From contig CAMJXZ010000026.1 of NCBI GenBank assembly GCA_946409855.1, positions 1 through 16,867 on the forward strand: a stretch of 16,867 nt of DNA. Direction: 5' to 3'. The position numbers and the translations under genes were made by a program. Below are positions 1 through 7,396 of this stretch, piece after piece. Below the pieces are notes generated by a model that saw only the letters and a program-made list of their open reading frames with translations, made no database searches and had not been told where the DNA came from. Source of the DNA: an uncultured Clostridia bacterium. Lineage in GTDB: Bacteria; Bacillota; Clostridia; Christensenellales; Aristaeellaceae. Numbering within the stretch: position 1 is the stretch's first letter; each line of letters starts with the position of its first letter.

Positions 1-182
1 TTATATCACAGAGATTGATAACACGTTGCCGCGAATTTTGCCACTGGCATCATCAGTAACCCCAAAGCCACCGGGAATTTTTCTATAATTTCGGCTTCGG
101 GAAATGTTATCATTTGGTTATCAGAGCCGGCTCACGCGAAACAAATATCCTTGTAAAATGAGAATAATTCGTTTTCTGAATC
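1..182. other. AT-rich stretch with no supported gene
   Basis: This 182-base stretch is visibly richer in A and T than the rest of the window. No frame has both a convincing ribosome site and a recognisable product. It contains GTTATCA at 106-112 and 117-123 and the inverted copy TGATAAC at 16-22. It lies downstream of the leftward GMP synthase gene. I see no clear terminator hairpin with a U-tract. Confidence 0.5.
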
Positions 183-1163
183 TTATTCCCACTCAATCGT
201 CCCGGTGGGCTTGGGGGTCAGGTCGTAGAGGACGCGGTTGACGCCGGGCACCTCGTGGGTGATGCGGTCGGTGATGACGGCCAGCAGGTCGTAGGGAATG
301 GGTTCGATCGTGGCGGTCATGGCGTCGCGGGTGTTGACGGCCCGGAGGACGACCGGCCAGTCGTAGGTGCGGGCGCCGTCTTTGACGCCGGTGGACTTGA
401 AGTCAGGCACGATGGTGAAATACTGCCAGACCTTGCCCGCCAGACCGGCTTTTGCGAATTCTTCCCGGAGGATGGCGTCGCTTTCCCGGACAGCCTCCAG
501 CCGGTCCCTGGTGATGGCGCCCACGCAGCGGACGCCCAGGCCCGGGCCGGGGAAGGGCTGGCGCTCCACCATGGATTCCGGCAGGCCGAGTTCTCTGCCC
601 ACCACGCGGACCTCGTCCTTGAAGAGGAACTTGAGGGGCTCCACCAGCTCAAAGTGCAGGGATTCAGGCAGGCCGCCCACGTTGTGGTGGGACTTGACCG
701 GGCCGGACTCCAGGATGTCAGGGTAGATCGTCCCCTGGGCCAGGAAACGGATGCCGGAAAGCTTTTCGGCTTCCTCAGCGAAAACGTCGATAAATTCCTT
801 GCCGATGATCTTGCGCTTCTGTTCCGGGTCCGCAACGCCGGCCAGTTTGGAAAGGAAACGGTCGACCGCGTCCACATAGATGAGCTCGCCGTGCAGCTCA
901 TCGCGGAAAACGCGGATCACCTGTTCCGGCTCGCCCTTGCGCAGCAGGCCGTGGTTGACGTGAACGGAGATGAGCTGTTTGCCGACCGCGCGGATTAGCA
1001 GAGCGGCCACGACGGAAGAATCAACCCCGCCGGACAGGGCCAGCAGGACCTTGCCGTCCCCGATCTGCGCGCGCAGGGCGGCTACCTGTTCCTCAATAAA
1101 CGCTTTCGCTAAAGCGGGTGTCGTGATCCTGGCCATATCGGCAGGACGCTGATTGTTCGCCAT
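183..1163 (-). CDS. guaA: GMP synthase, ATP-pyrophosphatase subunit (stand-alone, no GATase domain)
   Basis: It adenylates XMP and aminates it to GMP, the last step of guanine nucleotide synthesis in the cytosol. The 326-aa protein carries the PP-loop SGGVDS (residues 44-49), the HGLLRKGE segment after it, and the typical GMP synthase C-terminal dimerisation domain (QPFPGPGLGVR, ending KPTGTIEWE). Usual bacterial GuaA is about 510 aa with an N-terminal glutamine amidotransferase. Here that domain is absent and the upstream DNA does not encode it, so the protein resembles the split (archaeal-type) ATPPase subunit. Ammonia must come from a separate GATase or be used directly (inference). The ATG at 1163 is chosen because AAGGAGGT sits 7 nt upstream. 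An in-frame TTG at 1181 overlaps that Shine-Dalgarno and is not credible. Confidence 0.93.
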   Translation of the reverse strand: MANNQRPADMARITTPALAKAFIEEQVAALRAQIGDGKVLLALSGGVDSSVVAALLIRAVGKQLISVHVNHGLLRKGEPEQVIRVFRDELHGELIYVDAVDRFLSKLAGVADPEQKRKIIGKEFIDVFAEEAEKLSGIRFLAQGTIYPDILESGPVKSHHNVGGLPESLHFELVEPLKFLFKDEVRVVGRELGLPESMVERQPFPGPGLGVRCVGAITRDRLEAVRESDAILREEFAKAGLAGKVWQYFTIVPDFKSTGVKDGARTYDWPVVLRAVNTRDAMTATIEPIPYDLLAVITDRITHEVPGVNRVLYDLTPKPTGTIEWE

Positions 1164-1217
1164 GGGAATGACCTCCTTCAAGCATGGTACATCCGGCAGG
1201 AATCAGGATACAAAGGC

Positions 1218-1244
1218 AAAAGCGCCGCGCCAGACGGCGCTTTT
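1218..1244 (-). promoter_or_regulatory. Perfect stem-loop at predicted 5' end of guaA mRNA
   Basis: AAAAGCGCCG (1218-1227) pairs perfectly with CGGCGCTTTT (1235-1244) around a 7-nt loop. It looks like an intrinsic terminator. However, it lies between the guaA promoter and the guaA start codon and begins almost at the predicted +1. A 5' stabilising hairpin, an attenuator, or a terminator for the upstream esterase gene are all possible. Confidence 0.6.
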
Positions 1245-1251
1245 CATGTGT

Positions 1252-1280
1252 ATTGTATCAGATGGAAAAGACTGTGGCAA
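1252..1280 (-). promoter_or_regulatory. Predicted sigma-A promoter for guaA
   Basis: Reading the minus strand, TTGCCA (1280-1275) and TACAAT (1257-1252) are separated by exactly 17 bp. The start site is expected near 1245, about 80 nt before the guaA start codon. Confidence 0.7.
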
Positions 1281-1322
1281 GCGCTAATCCGGGATTTTTC
1301 TGTCCTGATTGATGTACATGCC

Positions 1323-1359
1323 AAAAAACCGCCCCTGAAAGCAGCCCGGGCTTTCAGGG
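1323..1359 (-). terminator. Rho-independent terminator after the first esterase gene
   Basis: The 10-bp perfect stem CCCTGAAAGC / GCTTTCAGGG (1333-1342 with 1350-1359) is followed on the minus strand by GCGG and six T residues (1328-1323). It lies about 80 nt past the stop codon of the leftward esterase gene. Confidence 0.7.
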
Positions 1360-1436
1360 ACGGACGCAGGGCATTCGGAAGGAGATCCTTCCGCCGGGAT
1401 GAAGCTCGGGATTCCTTCGTTCAGAAGGAAGCGCAA

Positions 1437-2393
1437 TTACCTGAAGAACACTTTCATGCAGTTGTACAGGTCGGGCAGCCAGCAGTTGTAAGCATGGGTG
1501 CCGCCCTTGAATTCGATCCAGCAGTAGTTTACGCCGTCCGTGAAGCGTTCCGGCATCATTTCCAGCACGTCCCTGCAGAAATCCCGATGCTCCTCATAGG
1601 CGATGTCCTTGTTGCCGTTGCCGTTGTACCAGAATTTGAAGGGCAGTTCTTTGAACCCTTCGGCATTGAGGGCCTCCGCAAACGCCTTCGCGTCGGTCTT
1701 GGCGCCGGAATAGCTGCCCAGGTAAGCGATGATGTCCAGGTCGTGCATGATCACGGAGAAGCCGGTGATGGAACCCATGGAGAAACCAGCGAAAGCGCGG
1801 TGCTCCCGGGTGGCTTTCAGGTTTTCTTCGGAGACGTCGCCTTTGGCGAAGGTGGCGTATTTGGTTTCAATCAGAGGGATCACGTCGTCCCGCAGTTCCT
1901 TCCAGAACCACATGTGGCCTTCCACCCGCTGATCTTTGGGCGCGTCTTCCTCATTCAGCACACGGCCCAGGTTGGTGGTGGGGGTCACGATGATGGTGGG
2001 CTCGCAGTCCCCTTTGTCGTTGATGTTGTCCAGCAGCGCGACAGTCCCCTTGCCCATGCGCTCTTCGGTCAGCCAGTACTTTTCGTCCTCGCCGCCGCCG
2101 TGCATCAGGTAAATCACGTTATAGGACTGTTCTTCGCTGTATCCGTAGGGCAGGTAGACATACAGATCTTTTTCCACCATGATCTCTTTTCCGGGATTCT
2201 GATCTTCCAGGGCGTAGGCGCGGCAGGTGTACGTGAGCTTTTCGACAGTGCCTTTGTTCTCCACCGCTTCCGTGTACTTGGGCTTCATGGGAATCTTCTT
2301 GATGAAGCCGGCGTCAGAGTAAACGTCCGCCAGGGCAGAGAAGGCGCTCAGGCAAAGAACCAGGGCAAGGGCGAGTGCGGTGAGTTTTTTCAT
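1437..2393 (-). CDS. Exported CE1-like esterase (feruloyl/acetyl-xylan esterase family), copy 1
   Basis: This is an alpha/beta-hydrolase of the putative esterase / CE1 type, predicted to remove ester-linked groups from polysaccharides outside the cell. The 318-aa protein begins with a signal peptide (residues 1-22, cleavage after SALA). It has an HGGG oxyanion loop (98-101), the nucleophile elbow GFSMG with Ser205, a likely acid Asp263 in NGNGNKD, and His300 in GGTHAYNCW. Order and spacing fit the CE1 triad. The start is supported by AAGGAGG upstream of the ATG. Its neighbour at 2512-3561 is a clear paralogue sharing the block KKIPMKPKYTE just after the signal peptide and the WLPDLYN ending. 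The gap between them is 118 bp with no strong terminator, so they may be co-transcribed. Feruloyl versus acetyl specificity cannot be told from sequence. Confidence 0.85.
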   Translation of the reverse strand: MKKLTALALALVLCLSAFSALADVYSDAGFIKKIPMKPKYTEAVENKGTVEKLTYTCRAYALEDQNPGKEIMVEKDLYVYLPYGYSEEQSYNVIYLMHGGGEDEKYWLTEERMGKGTVALLDNINDKGDCEPTIIVTPTTNLGRVLNEEDAPKDQRVEGHMWFWKELRDDVIPLIETKYATFAKGDVSEENLKATREHRAFAGFSMGSITGFSVIMHDLDIIAYLGSYSGAKTDAKAFAEALNAEGFKELPFKFWYNGNGNKDIAYEEHRDFCRDVLEMMPERFTDGVNYCWIEFKGGTHAYNCWLPDLYNCMKVFFR

Positions 2394-2511
2394 GATGTTT
2401 TCCTCCTTGTTAAATGATCATGGATCAAATGCAATCAGGATGATACAGGCGCGGCAAGGGCAGCCGGCGAAAAGGGAAGGCAGGTGAAGGATTCAGCTTT
2501 TTCAGAAGAGA

Positions 2512-3561
2512 TCAGTTGGATTTGGTAAAGAACACCAGCAGCGAATTGTACAGATCCGGCAGCCAGCAGTTGTAAGCGTGGGCGCCGCCCTTGAAGCTGA
2601 CCCAGGCGTAGTTTTCGCCGTCGGCAAACCGGTCATCCATTTCCGTCAGACACCGGTCGCGGAAAGCCTCGTGGTTCGCCAGGGAGAAATCGGCGCTGCC
2701 GTTGCCGTTGTACCAGAACCGGATGGGCAGGTCCCTGTATTCATCGGATTCCAGGGCGGCTTTGAAAGCGTCAAAATCGCACCAGATGCCGGAGAAGGCG
2801 CCGAAATAGGCAAACTGATCCAGGCAGTGCATCATGATGGAATTGACCGTGGTCATGGATCCGCGGGAAAGGCCGGCGAAAGCGCGGTGCTCCCGGGCAT
2901 CCGGATCGCCGCCCCAGGTGGAATAGGTGCTGTCGATCAGGGGGATGATTTCATTGCGCATTTCCTGCCAGAAATACATCGGCCAGACGTTGGCCAGCGC
3001 GTCGCCGTCCCAGAAATCCGGGAAGAGGTCTTTTTTGTCTTCCGGAATAGAATAATAGGTGGGCGTCACGACGATGCAGGGCTCGCATTCCCCCGTGGCC
3101 ATCATCCGGTCCAGCAGCTTGCGGGTGGTCAGACCCATGGGATTGTCGCCGATCCAGTAATCCGCCTGGGCGTCCGTGCCGTGCAGCGCGTACACCACAT
3201 TATACTTTTTGGCCGGATCGTAGCCGTATGGAAGGTACACGTACAATTCCTTCTCCATCGGGAATTCCGTCTGGCTTCCGCAGAGCTTTTCCCGGTCGAT
3301 GGCGGGCGTTGTATCGTTGTCGTCGGCCGCTTTTACGGCGGTGCCGGCAGCGACGGCCTCCAGCGCGTAGGAACGGGTAGCGTACGTCAGGCGCTCCACG
3401 GTGCCCTTGTGTTCCGTTTCCTCGGTGTACTTGGGCTTCATCGGGATCTTCTTGATGAACTTCCATTCGTAGCTGGCAGGCGTAAACGCGCCTTCTGCCA
3501 CGGACGCCGCGCAGACAAACAGCGTCATCGCGGCCAGGATCAGGGCAACTGCTTTTTTCAT
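2512..3561 (-). CDS. Exported CE1-like esterase (feruloyl/acetyl-xylan esterase family), copy 2
   Basis: This 349-aa paralogue of the downstream esterase has a signal peptide (about residues 1-23, ending near SVAEG) and the conserved KKIPMKPKYTE block at 37-47. An extra segment around 75-100 is absent from copy 1. The catalytic residues are probably Ser232 in GLSRG, Asp291 in NGNGSAD and His328 in GGAHAYNCW. Copy 1 has HGGG where this copy has HGTD, so the oxyanion loop and possibly specificity differ. The ATG at 3561 is preferred: GGAAG lies 8 nt upstream, whereas the ATG at 3567 would leave only 2 nt. The frame is open to 3657, but that extension runs through the promoter. It is divergent from the GH3 gene and shares its operator, so a joint role in hemicellulose breakdown is likely. 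Confidence 0.86.
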   Translation of the reverse strand: MKKAVALILAAMTLFVCAASVAEGAFTPASYEWKFIKKIPMKPKYTEETEHKGTVERLTYATRSYALEAVAAGTAVKAADDNDTTPAIDREKLCGSQTEFPMEKELYVYLPYGYDPAKKYNVVYALHGTDAQADYWIGDNPMGLTTRKLLDRMMATGECEPCIVVTPTYYSIPEDKKDLFPDFWDGDALANVWPMYFWQEMRNEIIPLIDSTYSTWGGDPDAREHRAFAGLSRGSMTTVNSIMMHCLDQFAYFGAFSGIWCDFDAFKAALESDEYRDLPIRFWYNGNGSADFSLANHEAFRDRCLTEMDDRFADGENYAWVSFKGGAHAYNCWLPDLYNSLLVFFTKSN

Positions 3562-3613
3562 AGGCATGACTTCCTTTCCGGGGCGGCTCATCCGCCGCCC
3601 TGCTGATGCGTCT

Positions 3614-3642
3614 TTTATAAAGGAAATGCAAAACCCGCGCAA
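3614..3642 (-). promoter_or_regulatory. Predicted promoter for the esterase genes
   Basis: On the minus strand, TTGCGC (3642-3637) and TATAAA (3619-3614) are spaced by 17 bp. The start site is expected near 3607, giving a leader of about 46 nt. A half-site TTGCGGTCA starts at 3657, 15 bp upstream of the -35 box. Confidence 0.65.
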
Positions 3643-3648
3643 CCCATT

Positions 3649-3724
3649 TGACCGCAACTGTCGTTTTTTGGACCTTTTTTGCCCGTCTGAGCAATTGCGG
3701 TCATCAAAACGACAGTTGCGGTCA
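3649..3724. promoter_or_regulatory. Divergent operator: 19-bp perfect inverted repeat plus a third half-site
   Basis: TGACCGCAACTGTCGTTTT (3649-3667) is the exact inverse of AAAACGACAGTTGCGGTCA (3706-3724), with 38 bp between. A third copy, TTGCGGTCAT at 3695-3704, is a direct repeat of 3716-3725 at a 21-bp period, which is the half-site spacing typical of AraC-family activators. Each outer half-site begins exactly 15 bp upstream of the -35 box of its own promoter. This fits an activator serving the esterase and GH3 promoters symmetrically. The regulator is not encoded in this window. Confidence 0.75.
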
Positions 3725-3730
3725 TTTCCG

Positions 3731-3759
3731 TTGAATCCAAATCCTGCGGCTGTTATGAT
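3731..3759 (+). promoter_or_regulatory. Predicted promoter for the GH3 gene
   Basis: TTGAAT (3731-3736) and TATGAT (3754-3759) are spaced by 17 bp. The start site is expected near 3766, giving a leader of about 26 nt that carries AAGGAGG (3778-3784), 7 nt before the ATG. Confidence 0.72.
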
Positions 3760-3791
3760 GGGTCCAACGAATCCAAGAAGGAGGCAGTACG

Positions 3792-6700
3792 ATGAGCAAG
3801 CCTGCTGAACAAACGAAGAAAGGCAAAAAGAAACGCGGTATCGGCCGGATCACCATTCCGATCATCGCTTTTCTGGCAATCATCGCGATCGCGCTGAACG
3901 TGGCGGCCAATTCCACCCTTTCCGGCATTCTGGACGCCTACATCGGCCGCGGCGAGATGAAGATCGAGACCAAGGCCGGCGCGGAAAACTGGGATACCAT
4001 CTATTATGAACAGGATTCCACCACGCCGGAGGCCGCCGACAAGATCGCTAAAGACATCACCCGCCGCACCGCGGAAGAGGGCATCACCCTGCTGAAGAAC
4101 GAGAACGGCGCGCTTCCCCTGAACGTGGCAAGCGAAAAAGCCGTCACCCTGCTGGGCCGCAGGAGCGTGCAGACTGTCTTCGGCGGCACCGGCTCCGGCG
4201 CCGGTGATGAAAACCAGTGCGTCAAGATGGCCGACGCGCTCACCGCTGCGGGCTTCCTGGTCAACCCCGCCGTGCTGAACATGTACAAGAGCAGCCTGGA
4301 CAAGGTGCCCGTCGCCGATCCGGCCAGCGCCATGGACCGGGCCGAAAAGCAGACCTACTACATCGGCGAGTTCCCCCAAAGCTACTTTACGAACGAGATC
4401 GTAAGCTCCTACGCCGATTACAGGGACGCCGCCATCGTGGTCTTCGGCCGCAGGGGCGGCGAGGGAATGGATTACTCCACCAACCTTCTGGCGGATGTCA
4501 GCGACCCGAACCAGGCCATGTCCTCCTCCGTCGCCGAGACGGCCAATTACAGAGAAGGCCAGCACCAGCTGGAGCTGAGCCAGGAGGAAAAAGATCTGCT
4601 GGCCCACGCCGAGGCCAACTTTGAGAAGGTCATCGTGGTCATCAACTCGGCCAACGTCATGGAGATCGGCTGCCTGCGGGACGACCCCGGGGTGGACGCC
4701 ATCCTGTGGATCGCCTATCCCGGCTCCCGGGGCTGCGAAGGCCTGGCGAACATCCTTTCCGGCGCGGTGAACCCCTCCGGCCACACCGTGGACACCTGGG
4801 CGGTGGACTTTACCGCCGACCCCGTCTTCCCCAACACCTCCCCCCGCAAGTACGTGAATGTCTCCAAGGACAACGCCCTGGCGGATTCCTATGTGCTGCA
4901 GTACGAGGAAGGCATCTACTTCGGGTACCGGTACTACGAGACGGTGTACGCCGACGGCGGAACCTTCACCGTGGAGGGCGAAAGCGGCAAATCCTACGAC
5001 GAAGCGGTGGCTTATCCCTTCGGCTACGGCCTTTCTTACACCACCTTCGAGCAGAAGATCAGGGAACACAAGGCGGAGAACGGGCAGATCACGCTGACCG
5101 TGACCGTCACCAACACCGGCAGCGTCGCCGGCAAGGACGTGATCCAGGTCTACTACCACGCGCCCTATACCAAAGGCGGCATTGAGAAATCCGCCGTGAA
5201 CCTGGCGGCCTACGACAAGACCGGCCTGCTCCAGCCCGGCGCCTCCGCCGACTATACCCTCTCCTTCCCCGTCGAGGACATGGCTTCCTACGACTTCCTG
5301 AAAGAGAAGTGCTACGTGCTGGATGAGGGCGAGTACCGGATCACCGTCAACCGCAACGTCCACGAAATCTATGAGGGCTGCGAGTTCATCCACAAGGTAG
5401 ACAAGAAAGTGATCTACGGCGCCGCCAACCCCCGTCAGAGCGAGATCGAAGCCCAGAAGGGACAGGCCCGCAACCTTTCAAAGGAAGCCAAGGACAAGCT
5501 GACGGTCGTGGCCGCCACCAACCAGTTTGACAACATGAACAGCCAGTTCGTGCCCTATACCCAAGCCGAGGCCGGAAAAGCGGTCCTGTTCACCCGTGAG
5601 AATTTCGCCGCTTCCTTCCCCGCCGCGCCCGCCGAAGCCGACCTGACCGCCTCCGCCGCCACGATCAAACTGCTGGGCAGCTATACGCCCGACTATTACA
5701 CCGAGGGCGAGCAGGCTCCCGTAACCGGCGCGGAACAGACCTGGACGGCCGTCGCCCTCCGCGGCGCAGCCTATGACGATCCCCGCTGGGAGATGCTCCT
5801 GGACCAGATGACCGCCAAGTCCATGTCCAAGCTGATCTACTCCGGCAACCAGGGCGTCTCCGCCGTGAAGAACGTCGGCCTGCCCGCCTCCGGCGCCACC
5901 GACGGCCCCGCGGGCCTCAAGCAGTACGGCGGCCTGGGCTTCGGCACCAGCGGCAACTTCCACTGCTCCTCCGTGCTGACCGCCGCCACCTGGAACCTGG
6001 AGCTGGCCGAGGAATTCGGCCGCAGCGTAGGCAACGAGGCCATGCTGGCCGGCAGCAACATGACCGGCTGGTACGCGCCGGGCTGCGACATCCACCGCGG
6101 CCCCTTCGGCGGACGCAGCTTCGAGTATTACTCCGAGGATCCGCTGATCAGCGGCCGGGTCTGCGCCGCCACCGTCAGGGGCGCGGCCTCCATGGGCCTG
6201 ACCTGCTACGCCAAGCACTTTGTCCTCAACGATATGGACCGCTACCGCATCGAAAACGGTCCCGTGACCTGGTGCAACGAGCAGGCGCTCCGGGAAATCT
6301 ACGCCCGCGCCTATGAGATCCTGGTCAAGGAACCCACCATGGACGTCGAATATCTGGACGGCGGCGAAACGAAGCACAAGACCATGCGGGCCTGCACCGC
6401 GCTGATGAGCTCCTTCAACCGTATCGGCGACGTGTGGTGCGGCGCTTCCGCCCCGCTGCTCAAGAACGTCCTGCGGAACGAGTGGGGCTTCCTGGGCACC
6501 GTCATCACCGATTACAACGGACAGAAGTACATGAACGTGGAGGACGGCGTCAACAGCGGAAACGACCTGATGCTGGCCAATGAGATGACCCTGCCCACCA
6601 AGTTCACCGACACCAAGAACCCCAGCACCATCCGCATCATGCGGGAGGCCACCAAGAACATCCTCTATACCCAGGTGAACTCCGCCACCGTGAACCGTAC

Positions 6701-6848
6701 TTCCGACGCTACGGTCATCTCCTACGGCACCGCGCCGTGGCGCGCCTGGGTGACCTACGCCAACATCGGCCTGGGCGTGCTCATCGCCCTGCTGGTCCTG
6801 CTCACCCTGCTCAAGCGCCGCCGCAGCAATGTGACGGTGGAGCAGTAA
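3792..6848 (+). CDS. Membrane-anchored, domain-permuted GH3 beta-glycosidase
   Basis: This predicted beta-glucosidase or beta-xylosidase releases sugars from oligosaccharides at the cell surface. The order of domains in its 1018 residues is permuted. A basic N-terminus and membrane segment (about 17-39) come first, then the GH3 C-terminal-type domain (from ITLLKNENGALPL near 97, with likely acid/base Glu224 in GGEGMD). Next come an Fn3-like domain (about 433-523), the GH3 catalytic barrel (about 670-930) and a second membrane segment (about 986-1007) followed by RRR. Barrel motifs are TDGPAG (Asp704), SFEYYSEDP, AKH (Lys808-His809) and the nucleophile Asp907 in ITDYNG. Both basic ends should face the cytoplasm with the enzyme outside. 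Permuted GH3 order is known in rumen Clostridia. The exact substrate is not readable here. Confidence 0.92.
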   Translation: MSKPAEQTKKGKKKRGIGRITIPIIAFLAIIAIALNVAANSTLSGILDAYIGRGEMKIETKAGAENWDTIYYEQDSTTPEAADKIAKDITRRTAEEGITLLKNENGALPLNVASEKAVTLLGRRSVQTVFGGTGSGAGDENQCVKMADALTAAGFLVNPAVLNMYKSSLDKVPVADPASAMDRAEKQTYYIGEFPQSYFTNEIVSSYADYRDAAIVVFGRRGGEGMDYSTNLLADVSDPNQAMSSSVAETANYREGQHQLELSQEEKDLLAHAEANFEKVIVVINSANVMEIGCLRDDPGVDAILWIAYPGSRGCEGLANILSGAVNPSGHTVDTWAVDFTADPVFPNTSPRKYVNVSKDNALADSYVLQYEEGIYFGYRYYETVYADGGTFTVEGESGKSYDEAVAYPFGYGLSYTTFEQKIREHKAENGQITLTVTVTNTGSVAGKDVIQVYYHAPYTKGGIEKSAVNLAAYDKTGLLQPGASADYTLSFPVEDMASYDFLKEKCYVLDEGEYRITVNRNVHEIYEGCEFIHKVDKKVIYGAANPRQSEIEAQKGQARNLSKEAKDKLTVVAATNQFDNMNSQFVPYTQAEAGKAVLFTRENFAASFPAAPAEADLTASAATIKLLGSYTPDYYTEGEQAPVTGAEQTWTAVALRGAAYDDPRWEMLLDQMTAKSMSKLIYSGNQGVSAVKNVGLPASGATDGPAGLKQYGGLGFGTSGNFHCSSVLTAATWNLELAEEFGRSVGNEAMLAGSNMTGWYAPGCDIHRGPFGGRSFEYYSEDPLISGRVCAATVRGAASMGLTCYAKHFVLNDMDRYRIENGPVTWCNEQALREIYARAYEILVKEPTMDVEYLDGGETKHKTMRACTALMSSFNRIGDVWCGASAPLLKNVLRNEWGFLGTVITDYNGQKYMNVEDGVNSGNDLMLANEMTLPTKFTDTKNPSTIRIMREATKNILYTQVNSATVNRTSDATVISYGTAPWRAWVTYANIGLGVLIALLVLLTLLKRRRSNVTVEQ

Positions 6849-6860
6849 CCCCGGTATGCT

Positions 6861-6895
6861 TTGGCCGGAGGAGACACTGGAACGAATCCGGCCAA
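6861..6895 (+). terminator. Stem-loop after the GH3 gene
   Basis: TTGGCCGGA (6861-6869) pairs perfectly with TCCGGCCAA (6887-6895) around a 17-nt loop. There is no proper T-run after it. It may be a weak or partial terminator, or an mRNA-processing stem, that lowers read-through into the small secreted gene. Confidence 0.4.
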
Positions 6896-6944
6896 TTCAG
6901 CAAATATCAAAAACAACCATCCATTCATTGAGGAGGAAAACATC

Positions 6945-7370
6945 ATGAAGAAAATCGTCGCGCTGCTTCTGGCCCTGGTTCTGACCCTGTCCTGCGCCGC
7001 CACCCTGGCGGAGACCTACTTCGGCAACACCGTGTACGCGGAAGCCGGCTATGAAAACGACTGCTACAACGGCGTGGCCAAGGTCCTGCACCTGTATGAG
7101 GACGGCACCTTCGAACTGATCGACAACACCTCCATCATCCAGGTGTCCTACATCGTCGTCACCAACTGGGCCTACATCGTGACCGGCACCTACACCGTGG
7201 ATTCCGATGAGGACGGCACCAAGGAACTCACCCTGCACGGCACCGCGGTGACCTACGTCATGAACGGCTCCGTCACCACTTCCGAAGAAGACGCGGAACT
7301 GCTGGAAGACTATGCGGAACTCAAGGTGGAAGTGGACGCCGAGTCCTTCTCCCTGAAAGTGCTTGACTGA
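6945..7370 (+). CDS. Small secreted protein of unknown function
   Basis: I do not recognise this 141-aa protein. It starts with a clear signal peptide (about residues 1-23, likely cleaved after ATLA). The C in LTLSC is not in a good lipobox, so it is probably not a lipoprotein. The mature part is acidic and rich in Tyr, Thr and Val, with alternating short strands (LYEDGTFEL, GTYTVDSDEDGT, LTLHGTAVTYV) that suggest a small beta-sandwich or barrel. The start is fixed by AGGAGG 8 nt upstream. The frame is open further upstream to 6861, but that part has no ribosome site and reads through the hairpin. It follows the GH3 gene by 96 bp and may be read from the same transcript. A role in glycan binding would be speculation. 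Confidence 0.75.
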   Translation: MKKIVALLLALVLTLSCAATLAETYFGNTVYAEAGYENDCYNGVAKVLHLYEDGTFELIDNTSIIQVSYIVVTNWAYIVTGTYTVDSDEDGTKELTLHGTAVTYVMNGSVTTSEEDAELLEDYAELKVEVDAESFSLKVLD

Positions 7371-7396
7371 TCCAGGCTCTGTTTCCGCTTCCCTAT

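Noticed and set aside
1164..1181. Upstream TTG start for GMP synthase
   Set aside because: It would use the Shine-Dalgarno sequence itself as coding sequence; the ATG at 1163 is correctly spaced.
1248..2417. 389-codon plus-strand frame opposite esterase copy 1
   Set aside because: Antisense shadow; the minus-strand gene has a signal peptide, catalytic triad and strong ribosome site.
3562..3657. N-terminal extension of esterase copy 2 to an upstream ATG
   Set aside because: The extension covers the -10 and -35 boxes and operator and would bury the signal peptide inside the protein.
3753..5393. 546-codon minus-strand frame opposite the GH3 gene
   Set aside because: Antisense shadow; it has no ribosome site or motifs, and it would also erase the divergent promoter region.
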